A stretch of 39,912 nucleotides of DNA from Cylindrodendrum hubeiense. Taxonomy: Eukaryota > Ascomycota > Sordariomycetes > Hypocreales > Nectriaceae. The stretch's first letter is position 1, and each line of letters begins with the position of its first letter. The stretch covers positions 1 to 39,912 of the forward strand of contig JAANBB010000377.1 in assembly GCA_014621425.1 (NCBI GenBank), in the 5' to 3' direction. The notes below the pieces were generated by a model. That model made no database searches and was not told where the DNA came from. It saw only the letters and a list, made by a program, of their open reading frames with translations. Of the stretch, positions 1 to 10,602 are shown piece by piece. The translations under genes were made by a program, and so were the position numbers.

Positions 1-600
1 CTTCGCCCTCGGCGACGCCCGCGGCGCCATGGACGCCTACTCCCAGGGCATCGAGCACGAGGGCCACGGCGGCTCCGACGCCATGAAGAAGGGCTTCGAG
101 ACGGCCAAGCGCCGTGTCGACGAGATGAGCCTCGACGAGGACTCTCTGCCCCGCTCCTCCCCCGGTCTCAACGTCGGCGCTGGTGCTGGTGCCCCCGCAG
201 GCATGCCCGACTTCGGCAGCCTGGCCTCCATGCTCGGCGGCCAGGGTGGTGCTGGCGGCGGCGGTGGCGGTATGCCCGACCTGGGCTCCATCATGAACAA
301 CCCCATGTTCGCCAGCATGGCCCAGAACCTCATGAGCAACCCTGATATGATGAGCAACCTCATGAGCAACCCCCGCCTCCGTGAGATGGCCGATAGTTTC
401 TCCAGCGGCGGTGGCATGCCTGATCTCAACAGCCTCATGTCCGACCCCAACATTGCCGATATGTAAGTCAATTTCTCTCTTTCCTCAAGACATGCCACTC
501 ATGCCATTCCTTTAGGGCCCGAAACATGATGGGAGGTGCTCCTGGTGCCCCCGGTGCGCCCCCCGGTGGTGCTGGCGGCGCTGGCGGTGCTGGACAGTAA
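1..600 (+). CDS. SGT2: SGT2-like co-chaperone, C-terminal part (5' end outside window)
   Basis: The reading frame is open from the window edge (codons begin at base 2). It starts within what looks like the last TPR helices (FALGDARGAMDAY...) and the basic helix after them. A Gly/Met/Asn-rich tail follows, with repeated MSNP and GGMPDL motifs typical of the substrate-binding C-terminus of SGT2/SGTA. One intron runs 463-515 (GTAAGT...TTTAG) and splits the ATG codon of DMARNMM. Exon 2 (516-600) ends in a Gly/Ala/Pro-rich stretch and TAA. In the family, SGT2 is a cytosolic dimer that hands tail-anchored membrane proteins to the GET pathway and binds Hsp70/Hsp90 through its TPRs. The dimerisation domain and most TPRs lie outside the window, so the assignment rests on the tail and the TPR remnant. 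The gene converges with the ABC transporter gene. Confidence 0.85.
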
Positions 601-1082
601 AGGGAACGGATGGGAGGACAGTAGACAATACCACTACGACAGCGCATGATTGGACCCAGGAGGCAACGCGACACGACGTATGTATAAATGGGACAGCGCA
701 GCAGCTGGGCATATCCCGGGATTCTTTTAATAGAAACTACAAAAGCTCGCCATGATCCATGATCCATGATCCATGACCCCCCACTCTCACTTCTCCATCC
801 ATCAGCTCATGCCAATTAACCTAATAGTTAGTGTACAGCTCCAGTAACCATCCGCCCATATGATTGCAACCCATCCATGCACCCACTCTTTTATCTAGCC
901 ATGATATTAAGTTATAACACCCCCGCGAGATACCCGTACTCGTTTTCATCGTGTCGAAAGATGCTGATCCCTGCCTTTTGTTTTGTCATGATAACCGTTC
1001 CACTGCATGTGCTCCTCATGGTTGCCCACTGTAGATGAGAATTTATGTCGTAATGCCCCGTTGCTTCAAAATGTAATAATAC
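601..1082. other. Convergent 3' intergenic region, no gene seen
   Basis: This stretch separates the stop of the SGT2-like gene from the proposed stop of the ABC transporter gene on the other strand. It should hold both 3' UTRs. The only structure I see is a short tandem run of ATGATCC-type 8-mers at about 750-775. No frame of gene-like quality is present. Confidence 0.7.
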
Positions 1083-4000
1083 TCAGGTTGAATTGGCGGG
1101 TGTTGAGCCGCCTCGATTGTTTCCTCGACCACGTCGCCCTCTGGGCCAGTATCCTCTTCCTCGCTTGCTACCCCGACTCACACGGCGTGTGCTTGTCTTT
1201 GCAAATTCGGTCCTGTTGTGAGGACGCTCGTTCTCATCGCCGGGGGTACTTCCTTTACCCTCATCGTTGGGCCTCACCTCCGACCCCTGTGCTGCATTGT
1301 CATTGCTCCCAAGATTGACTGGAAGGGATTTTGCACTGGTGCTCCGGAAAGAAGGCTGGTTCTTGCGACCACGGACAACTTCATTTGGAGGTGAAGGAGC
1401 CACAGTAGGTCTGGGATCGCTTAGACCACCATTGGTATTTGTAGAAACTGCCTGCAAATGAGTGGAGATTTGGTGAAGTTCGTTGAGCCTGGGAATCTGT
1501 GATCGGATGTTGAGATTGACTTTCAGAGGAGCTGAAACGTGACGAGGGGCCTGAAAAGGTCAGAAAAAGATCACATCAACAGGACTGGAAGCAATTACTA
1601 GAATTGTTGGCTCTTCCAAGACGTCTGAGAGAGCTACATGTTTAGCGTCTGGCTCTTCCGAGTCTTGAGATGGCTCGCTCTTGGACTGAACTCGTCGTGA
1701 ATAACAAGGGTGCTTTAGCTCAACAGGTTCCAGTTGAGTAATGCCATCCCCTGTCACTCTGGTCTTGGACGACTTCTAGGCGCCATTGACCTCATCTTTG
1801 CCAGTTAGTAATTTGCTTCACGCGTGTCCATCTCTTGGTACACATACCGTCCGCTGTTTTGCTCCCCCCATCCCCCCCGTCATGATTCCGGCGTGTTCTC
1901 CTCAGAGCACGGTCAACCGCTGCCGTGAAAGCCTTTTGTCTCTCCTGTTTCGTAAGGCTCGTCACCAGTGATCTCTTGTTGCTTTGCTTGTCGTCAGGTT
2001 GGGCTGAAGTGGTGGACCCCGTGTTCGTTGGCTGTGGTACTATTCCTTCGTCATCTTGAGCGGCAACCTCGTCAGACCATCGATGACTTGGTTGTGGGGC
2101 AGTGGTGGCTGTAGTTGTATTTTTGGCGACTAACTCCGAGCCCGTTGAAGTCTCCATAGTTGGCTCCAGCTTGGTCTTGGTCGGCGAGCGTGGTGTGAAC
2201 GTCGGGGCAATGGGATTCAAACGGGATCCCTGCAAACCAGAGGTTAGAATCGCCAAAGACTAGTTCTCTTTGGCAGAATCTACCTCTTGGGTGTGCTTCG
2301 GTGTTGACGCCGCTACTTCTTCGTTGTCCTTTTGTTGCGAAGACTCTCCCTCGTCGTTCGCGTCGTTCGCGTCGTTCGCCTCGGATGTCGGCTTCACCTT
2401 CGAAAGCTCGGTCCTGGTCTGCTCCGAGGATAAGTCATTAACAAACCCTGCTTGGCCATTGGAAGTCTCTTCGGTTTTGTCGTCATCGGTGGGCCGAATA
2501 AACACCTGCTTCGACCACAAATCGGCATATCTCCCTCCAGAAACGATCAGCTCGTTGTGGTTGCCTTGCTGAAGGATCTCGCCGTTCTCAACTACAATGA
2601 TTCGATCTGCGTTCATGATTGTTGAAAGACGATGGCTGTTTTTGTAAGCTGCTGGGCTCGAGACGGGGGTTGTATGGGAACTTACGCAACGATGAAGGTG
2701 GTCCGCCCTTGACACAATCTCTTAAAGGACACCTGGATCTGTTGCTCAGTGTCTGTATCAACTGAGCTAGTGGCTTCATCCAACAGGACAATGTCAGGTT
2801 TCTTGAGCATTGCTCGAGCAATTGCGATGCGCTGTAGTTCACCACCAGAGAGTTTTCTGTGCATATCAGCATGGGTTCCTCAAAGACATAATTAGACAAG
2901 CACTCACACTCCACGCTCTCCGACTCGAGTTTTGTAACCTAGTTGGCATTAGTTCACATTCTGTCGAAAGAGATGGAGGAGACTTGCCATGCGTAAATCC
3001 CTTGATCTTATCGTGAATGCAGGCTGCTTTACACGCATCAAACACATCTTCGTCGCTCGCGGTAATCCTGCCGTATCGCACATTGTTCATGATTGTATCG
3101 TCGAATAGGATTGGATTCTGTGGAACGACTCCGATTCGGTCCCGCAGACTGCTAAATGTTAGCGGCAGTCAGAGCAGAATACATGCTTTGCATTTTACAT
3201 ACCTGAAAAGGTCGACATCTCGGATGTCCTGCCCATCAATACGGATAGCACCGTCGGCAACGTCGTAGAAGCGATCCAAGAGTTTGATGAGAGTCGATTT
3301 TCCTGCACCAGTTGCGCCGACAAAGGCAACCGTCTGCCCAGCGGGAACATGGAAGCTGACATCCTTGATAATGCCCTTCTGCTTGTCATAGCTGAAGCTA
3401 ACGTTGTCAAACTCCACTTCACCAGCGACGAACTTGAGTGGGCGTGCCCCTTTCTGGTTTTCAACTGATGGTTTGGTGCGCATAATGTCCAACAGCCGTT
3501 CAGCATCGATAAAATCATCGCTGATATTCTTGCCTAGCTTTGCAAAAAATTGGAGTGGGGATGTCAACTGTGCCCAGTACATCAACAGCATTGCAAATTG
3601 ACCCGCTGTGGCACTCCCAGTCCGGATGCGATAGACGGCCAGGAAGGCGCTCGCCAGGAGACCCGACGTAAGGACGAGGGTTTGGAAACCAATCGAGATA
3701 TACCATCCCAGTACGTATTGTTGCTCTCTAAGCCAGCGATTGGTGACAGCATTGGCGTGTCGGTTATCCTCATAGCCAATCTGATTGAAGGCACTGACAG
3801 TCTGCCACCCGAGGAAACCAGATTGTCGGACGTAGTGCTCCTCGTACAGGGCGTTGACACGGTTTCGACTGGCTGACTTGGAATTCGCCACGAGCCGACT
3901 GGCAATAAGAAGGAAGAAGATACCTGTTGCGACAGTAATCAACCCTTCGTAAGGTCCAAATGTGATAGAGAGGTAGACGACAGCCACGCCCATGTCGATG

Positions 4001-5342
4001 AGCATCGGAAGGGCGTACAGAAGGACATTCTCAATGACATTTGAGACAGCGCTTCCTCCATAAATGGCCATCATCATGTCCGATGAGCTCTTGGAGTCGT
4101 GGAAATCGGCAGAGAGATGCATCATGTGGGAATACGCCGCTCGTGTGAGCGCGTCGTGTGAGTAGTACTTGACAGGGACCCATAGCCACTGGCGGACAAG
4201 CTCGATGCCTGATTCAGAGGCTGCCAATCGGAGTGCCGCGAAAATGATGACGGAGAGCCATGGGTTGCTAGTGTTGTCACCGCTCAGGCTATCCATGATG
4301 ATACCGGTCTGGCGGGGAATGAGCAAGTGAAGGGCGTTAGATCCCAAGAGACAGACGCAAACTGCAGCAGCGCGAAGTTGAAGTCCGACGTTTCCAACAG
4401 GCCAAACATATGGAAAGAGTATCTGAAATGATTATGTTAGCTATACCTGCTGCAAAGAGATGGAAGTATTGGCAATGCTAAGCACAGAAGTCGGTTGCGA
4501 CAGGACTGGCGAACGCAAAAGCCACGAGGCTGGTCATTTGCGAAGCAAGCAGGAAATCGTACCTTGAACCCCTTGGCATATTCAATCCAGGTCCCGCCCT
4601 CCTCAAGTCGCTTTTGCATGGCCTCTTTAGCCTCCCTCTCGCGTCGCTCCCAGTTGTATTCTGGGGCTTCTTCAGAGGATTCCTCCTCGGCCTGGAGCGT
4701 CGACCCGTATCCAGACTCCTGGCTATGTTGAGACTGGCCAGCTGAACTTCCAGGGCAGGTGGTTGTATCTTTGGGCAAGAGGGATTGTCGCTCTTCGTCT
4801 GTTCCCATCTTGTCTGTTGTGGCAAAAGAGAAAAGTCCGGCGAGGATGAGAAAAATCAAGCAGCGGGTGGAAACCAGGGCCATGTCGATGATGTTGAAGG
4901 ATTGAAACGCGACGAAAGCATCGCCAACCGCAGACAGGGAAATTATGGTGATTTCGAAGAGAAAGGCGAGCAGCCAGGATCCCACGAAGGGATATGCGGC
5001 CGCTTTCTCGTCATCGCTGTGCTGGCCGATGATAATGCCAAAAATCAAGATGCATGACAAGTGGCCGATGATAATGTGATCCTGAGTGGGCCACACTCGC
5101 GATAGAACCGCTTGCGTACCGATGACGCCCAGCTGGGCAACAAACGTCAAGATGAAGAGGGCAGAGAGCACCCAGATCGTCCTCCGACTGGGGCGGTTTT
5201 TCTTGCTCTCAACGGGCTTCTTTGCAGTGTGGATGTGGCAGACAGACACCACAGAAGAAACAAGGAAGTAGAGGAAGACGACCGCAGGGTATACATAGTG
5301 CAGTACTACCAATGCGGCCTGAATCGATGATGCCGTGGCCAT
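1083..5342 (-). CDS. HMT1: HMT1-type vacuolar half-size ABC transporter (ABCB/ATM-HMT family) with long C-terminal tail
   Basis: I infer nine exons: 5342-4563, 4422-3203, 3148-2988, 2938-2908, 2856-2686, 2635-2284, 2229-1848, 1775-1599 and 1550-1083, about 1246 residues. ATG 5342 is the first ATG and follows a CT-rich leader. Exon 1 encodes an N-terminal domain of five membrane segments, as in fission yeast Hmt1. A six-helix ABC membrane domain follows, then one nucleotide-binding domain: Walker [10 protein letters not shown] (629-637), Q-loop VVPQN, signature LSGGE (733-737), Walker B LLDEA (755-759) and H-loop His789. Family members export phytochelatin-metal or glutathione conjugates into the vacuole. 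After the ATPase domain comes an unusual tail of about 415 residues with NDA repeats, an RRVQSKSEP segment and an RG-rich end. Intron 3 is GC-AG and exon 4 is only 31 nt. The junction 1848/1775 does not keep frame (phase 1 donor, phase 0 acceptor), so the last two exons are less certain. An earlier stop at 2260 is possible if the 54-bp intron 2283-2230 is retained. Confidence 0.85.
2353..2379 (-). repeat. Three 9-bp in-frame repeats encoding Asn-Asp-Ala
   Basis: The unit GTCGTTCGC (plus strand) occurs three times in tandem. On the coding strand it gives an acidic, probably disordered [14 protein letters not shown] stretch at the start of the ABC transporter tail. Such repeats commonly vary in length between strains. 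Confidence 0.85.
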
Positions 5343-8300
5343 AGCGAAGGGGTGAGAATCGACGCGATTGACCAAGATAGGCAGGATTTGAGGGAGAAGA
5401 GAGGTCGAGAGAAGGCGGAGTGAGGCTGAAGGGAATGCCGTGCTCTCGAGATTTCAGCCGAGTAGGGGCTTGTTGAGAGAAGGGGAACCGGTTGGCGGTC
5501 CACGTTGAAAGGGATGAAGACGGAGGAGGTTTGGTTGAGGAAATTGTCAGGTTTCAACTCGGGCGGGAGGGGAAAGAAGAAAAGGCGTTCGTCCCGGTGC
5601 CGCGCCGTGATTGTTTGTCAGTCGTAGCCGCCGCAAGCACTCTGGATGGATGCGGGAACGGACGTGAATCGCCTTGTCCCCGATGAAAATCGGTTCAGGT
5701 TTCAACAGGGCAATCACGACAGGGCGCGGTGAAACCCCAGAGTGAGCTGGGGGGAGCTGCGCCTTCCGTTATCAGTCCCTGTGCCTGTCCTTGCGCGTAA
5801 GATGCCGGTCGTGAGCGTGGGTTGGTCCTTGCCTCACGGCCGAGGCTGTCGTTTCCCGTTTGTTGGTTGTTGGGGAAGGCTCGAAGAACCGGAAGGTAGA
5901 GGACGCACAAGATTCTCCTCCCGATCAGTGATGAGATGAAGTCTGGAGCTCCTTGCCACCCAATCAATCCGGATAGCTCAGGGATCCTTCCTGAAGGGGG
6001 GAGAGAAGAGTTTGCTGGTTTGGAGATGCGAATCACGGCTGGTGATGACGGTTGACTGCTGACTCGGCAGTCGCTCGAAAAGCTGACGCCCGCTGCGGCG
6101 CAGTTGAAGCAATTGTGCACGGTTCCCTCTTTTGTCTGCTTCCACTTGTCCGTCACAACTAGACGACGGCTTCAACGATTCAACGGGAGATGGCTGCAAA
6201 GAATTGCGTCCTTCGTCAATGTCCCACGGCCAAAAGCAGCTTCTACCTTTCCCACACCATGCCCGGCGATAGCCAATAATCGTCGATTCCCGCTCAATCC
6301 AGATTGTGGTGTGTCGATCAACGCGAGGTTCGATTGACAGTGGTGCTGACACTGGTAAGCTGGCCGTATGTACTCTGGGTTTGTGGTGTCGAATGCCCTT
6401 TGAATCCACCGCCTGCAGCAATTGCCTGTCGTCGAGATGCTAACGGCAATGAAGAAAAGTCGGCCGGGGCGGGACCGTCCAGCTTGAAATACGACTCGGC
6501 CTGGACAGGAAGGTTTCGCGTGGGCCGTGGGTGACACTTTGAGAAGCCAGGACAAGGGTCGTCTCGTGGAAGCCATACCCACTCGAGCCTGGTCGCGGGC
6601 TGAGGTGCGCGTCCAGAGGCTGATTGGTTTGCACCGGTGTACCCAAGGCTTTGGATCGCCTTCCCAGAACCCCTGGCGAAATCTTGCCGCCAGCGTCTCA
6701 GCAGTCCTGTCAACCGCTGGTGCTGTGGTATCCCCGACGCCATGCTGCAGGCGACCCGGTCGTGCACCCGCGTGGATTGCATACCAGAGGAAGAAGAAAA
6801 AGGGCGACCTTCCACGCAAAGGTTCAAGCTCTTGACCGGTCCGTCTGCGTTGTTGTATCGAACGACGAAGGGCAGCGCGTTGCGTGTCCCACCATCCGCA
6901 TCCGGATCCGCCAATATCGACGGAGTGGATGTTGGCGGGCCGGATCAGTTGATCATCGCCACTTTGGACAACACGACTTTGGTCCCCAACCGCGCTTCTT
7001 CTGCCGGAAGCATGCCACTTGAGTGATGTGTCAGTCACGTCGTACAAAGCCCAGGTTTAGACAGTGCAACGGGCGCTGTTGTCTGTCCGGAAAAAGTAAC
7101 GCGGCGAAGAAAAAGAAACGTGGCTGCTAGACGGACTGCATTGACTGCATTAACTGCATGGACGCATGGCCGGCCCAGGATGAAGCTGAGAGGGAGTGAA
7201 GGAAGAGTTTAACCTCTCGCATAACAGCATAACAGTTACCCAATGGTGGATGCTTCGACACGACGACCTCATCGTATGGCTTGAGTGACGTGGGCATTCT
7301 CGGGTTCCTCACAGCTCTCAATGCGTTTCCTCTGGCTAGTGCCACTATCTGATCGGTTACTGGGGCCGTCCTAAATCCGTTTCAAATAGCGTTAGGCGGC
7401 TTCCGTGTCCACGCGACCGAAGTCCTGCAAGCCCAACGCGTCTAGACAGCAAAGACCCATCGAAGCGTGCTTCGGCTTGCAGTTCACCGACTTTCGCACC
7501 CAGACCTGTCATTCTATGGTCCAAGAGAGCAGGGAGCGGTGAATGTCGGCATCCACCGCCAGGTTTAAAAAGCCACAGTCATGATTATTCTCATGTCGGG
7601 TGAATTCTCCTTGCAGCACGAGAGTTCACGGCAGGGGGCGGGCGGGATCTGGTTTCACCCCACACTTCTACGATCTGCAGGCCGCGGAACGGTCCACCCG
7701 TTCACCTTGGGGAATATCGCAGCTGCCATTCGCTCTTCAACCCAACTCATGGAGAGCCCAACTTGTTACGTTTTCTCACAATCACTGTTTTTGCAGAGAT
7801 TAAGGGATCGTGGCCATGGTGGATCGTCGATTTTATGTTCATAAATCGACATCGGTTACAAGGCCAAAGCAATCGCCTACCAACCTCCAAGCCCAACCCA
7901 AAATTAATGCCCGATCCTTGATAACCACCTGTCAGAGCAGGCCTCACCTGTTGTTCCTTGGAGTGGGTCACTGGCTCATACACTGACCACACTCAAATTA
8001 CGCTCTGATTGACCAAGCACAGACCCGGCGCAGGTAAGCGGTGAACCTCTTATCTAAAGGTGGTTGTTTGTTTCAAGTTCCTTGAGTTTACCCGGGTATC
8101 GCCACTAGTATCAGCCTCTCAAAAAATACATCACCCGCGTTATTTGAACTAGTTGCTGATTACTGCCTGGCAAGCGGAAGCGCCAGCTTTGATCACCGAC
8201 CGAAAATTACATTGAGGGGCTGATACCACGAAATGGGGCCAGGCATCGACTCCCAATGTCACTGGCGATTTGTGAATGATCGCATTCTTCGCCATTCATT

Positions 8301-8608
8301 TCATAAACCTCCCTGTCAGCCTCAGTTCACATGCTATACATTTCTCATGGCTCTACATAGTATGAGACTGCGAATTGTACATTCTTCAGTTTGGTTCCTT
8401 ATCAAATCGACTCTGCAAACCTTGGTTGCTGGATCAGAGGCCTCTGATATGTAGAACCACCAGCGAATGCTAGTCAGTTATACTGCACATTACACAATCA
8501 GGGACCAACCCAAGTACACGGGCCTATGAGGCAACTTCAACTTTATTTGTTCATCCGTGTATTCCCGTCATTCATTGAAGTATGGACATAGCAACGCTAC
8601 GGTTGATA
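5343..8608. other. 3.3-kb intergenic region upstream of the ABC transporter gene, no supported gene
   Basis: The first roughly 130 bp to the right of the ABC transporter start form its pyrimidine-rich leader (read on the minus strand). The rest is balanced to GC-rich and contains several overlapping open frames between about 6170 and 7050 in at least four frames. The longest of these begin with TTG rather than ATG and have noncoding-like composition, so I do not call them genes. The right end holds the bZIP 3' UTR. A short tandem repeat lies at 7134-7160. Confidence 0.6.
7134..7160. repeat. 9-bp tandem repeat, three copies
   Basis: GACTGCATT occurs twice perfectly and a third time as AACTGCATG, back to back. 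It lies in noncoding DNA and I see no function for it. Confidence 0.8.
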
Positions 8609-9775
8609 TCACTGAAACCCCCATTGTGATTCCCAGACCATTCCAAGCGCCGGCTGGACTTGTGGCCCCGAACTAACAAAAGCCCCCGGGTCGCATCTGG
8701 ATAGTAAGGGCATATCTGAAATGGATTGGCTTGACACCGGTGGTGGTTCTTTTTGGAAAGGCTCTAATACCATGTCAAACATATCATCTCCAACTTCCGA
8801 CGACCTTGAGCCTTGCTGAAAAGGGTCGGCCCATGTTGGCGGAGCGCTTTCCATCTCGGGTGTTTGTATGCTTAAAGAATCTGTTCCACTTGTTCCGCTG
8901 CCGCTTGAACCCCGATGATATGGAGGTACAGGTCCTTCAGGAGGGAGTTGGAAGGCTGAAGAGCAAGATAAGAGGCCGTCGACGGACTTTCTCGCTTCGT
9001 TTGCGATGTATTCTTGAATGAGAACGCAGTTGCAATCGGTGTGTCGCAGGAGCTGGGTCTTCAAGTGGTAGATTTCAGCGGTCAGCTGGTCGAAGCACGT
9101 TGAAAGGTATCGGTTCTGATCCTCCACAGCCTGTTCCCGGGAGGCGAGTGCTGACGCTTCATCCCGTTTACGCAGACGACACTTTGTAGCAGCGACTCTA
9201 TTACGCTCGAGGATGCGCCGTCGCCGGGGATCCTTTGGGAGCTCCTCGTCATCATCAGTCTCCTCCTTTTGATTGCGACGCGCCCTTGTTGGTTCTTTAG
9301 GCTCGGCTTTGGGTTTCCGACCTCGTTTTCTTGGTTTCGGTAAATCTGAAATGGGCGCAGGGGCACTGGGTTCTGACACGGTGGAGGTTTCTTGAGATTT
9401 CCGTCTGGTTCGGAGCCGGGCGGGCGGTCTCTGTTCGCGTTCTACGGTCGGTAATACTGTCTGGGAAGGTTCATGACCCTCGGGGATCTTCGCTCCCATG
9501 ACATATTGGGGTGGAGGTTGGAGAAAGCCAATGCCGGCTTCTGTCGGGATTGGGGATGTGCCGAGTGCTTCCTCAAAGAATGAGGCATCAGCTACTTGGT
9601 TCATCGCTTGTTGATAGGCCATGTTGGCTCGAGACGCTGGGGAGGATGTGTTGATGCGATACGGTGGAGGGGTCATCCTGCATCCGGCTGCTGGCGTCGA
9701 GGTGATCCCATCAAAGCATTGGCCAAACGAAAGATCTCCAGCCATCAAAGGCCAGGATTGTACAAAAGTTGCCAT
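8609..9775 (-). CDS. ATF/CREB-type bZIP transcription factor, single exon
   Basis: The 388-residue protein has no introns. An AT-hook-like basic stretch (PRKRGRKPK, 148-156) and an acidic run (about 171-180) precede the bZIP domain. The basic region, about 183-204, includes ERNRVAATKCRLRKR, the N-x7-R type DNA-contact pattern (with C for the second small residue) seen in ATF/CREB factors. The zipper follows with residues L210, V217, L224, L231 and L238 exactly seven apart. Directly after it is HTDCNC (245-250), a motif I associate with fungal ATF2-like bZIPs. The C-terminus is Ser/Pro/Gln-rich, as in activation regions. It is a nuclear regulator, probably for stress or development, but which ortholog (Atf1-, Atf21- or other type) I cannot decide. 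The gene has a long CT-rich leader with a microsatellite and faces a 12-kb gene-free region. Confidence 0.9.
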   Translation of the reverse strand: MATFVQSWPLMAGDLSFGQCFDGITSTPAAGCRMTPPPYRINTSSPASRANMAYQQAMNQVADASFFEEALGTSPIPTEAGIGFLQPPPQYVMGAKIPEGHEPSQTVLPTVEREQRPPARLRTRRKSQETSTVSEPSAPAPISDLPKPRKRGRKPKAEPKEPTRARRNQKEETDDDEELPKDPRRRRILERNRVAATKCRLRKRDEASALASREQAVEDQNRYLSTCFDQLTAEIYHLKTQLLRHTDCNCVLIQEYIANEARKSVDGLLSCSSAFQLPPEGPVPPYHRGSSGSGTSGTDSLSIQTPEMESAPPTWADPFQQGSRSSEVGDDMFDMVLEPFQKEPPPVSSQSISDMPLLSRCDPGAFVSSGPQVQPALGMVWESQWGFQ

Positions 9776-9979
9776 CGAATATCTATTTCCACACAGGGGG
9801 ATCGTTCTTTTGGGTTCGATTTAGGCTATCTCGCGGTCGGGCGGGGAGGCGATTACAGAGCCGGCTGGATGGTGACCAGCTCGCCAATGAAGACAGCACG
9901 CAGGGCTGTCACACTTCCCGATACTGCCTATTCCCTGCTTGATAGCAGCCAAGTGAGACAGTTGTGTCTGAATCAAGTG

Positions 9980-10020
9980 GGCAGGCAGGCAGGCAGGCAG
10001 GCGGGGAGGCGGGGAGGCGG
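9980..10020. repeat. GGCA microsatellite followed by GGGGAGGC repeats
   Basis: About five tandem GGCA units run straight into two GGGGAGGC units. On the bZIP coding strand this is a pyrimidine-rich TGCC tract about 200 bp before the start codon, so it probably lies in the promoter or 5' UTR of that gene and could vary in length between isolates. Confidence 0.85.
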
Positions 10021-10581
10021 TTGGAGAGAGAAGCAGGTGTGAAGGAGGATTTGATGGGTTTGGGAGTGGGCCTTGGTGTGAATCGAAAAGCAGCAATTCA
10101 CGGCAGGGATTTGAAGGAGGGGAATGCAGAAGTATGAGGTGAGCGTGGAAGGATTGAGGGCGACGGGACAATCAAATATGCATGGCATCTTGCAAGCCAC
10201 CAACTGCCAAGGTCGGAGGGCTACCAGAGCCTCGCCACACCAGACCAGGCCGGGGACGGCACACCTGGCTGCTACGTACTGTAGTACGCCAGGAGGGGGG
10301 AATATACTTTTCCTATCAGAAGCTCGAGGTTCAGACATCTGTCTGCAAGGCGATGGGGTCAGCAAGCCGTCAAGTCTGAGTTTGCGGGGTTCCGATTGGG
10401 CTATCCGAGCGGATGTGGTCCGGTTGGCATCCCATTGCACTTCCGAGGCCCCGATGTCCGGTGCAGCTCGCACAGCCGTGTTTGTACACTGTAGCAGAGG
10501 GCAACAGCATCGCAACGAGGGGACCTGGTCACCGTAGCGGCCCCTTGCGCTGCGAGCGGCCTTATCGGGCACAAGAGCCAC

Positions 10582-10602
10582 AGCACGAAGCACGAAGCAC
10601 GA
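10582..10602. repeat. AGCACGA tandem repeat, three copies
   Basis: Three perfect 7-bp units in noncoding DNA. No function is evident. Confidence 0.85.

Noticed and set aside
6172..7047. A 291-codon minus-strand frame and a 198-codon frame overlapping it (6318-6914)
   Set aside because: Both begin with TTG, the DNA is open in several frames at once because TA is scarce, and neither translation shows a domain or normal composition.
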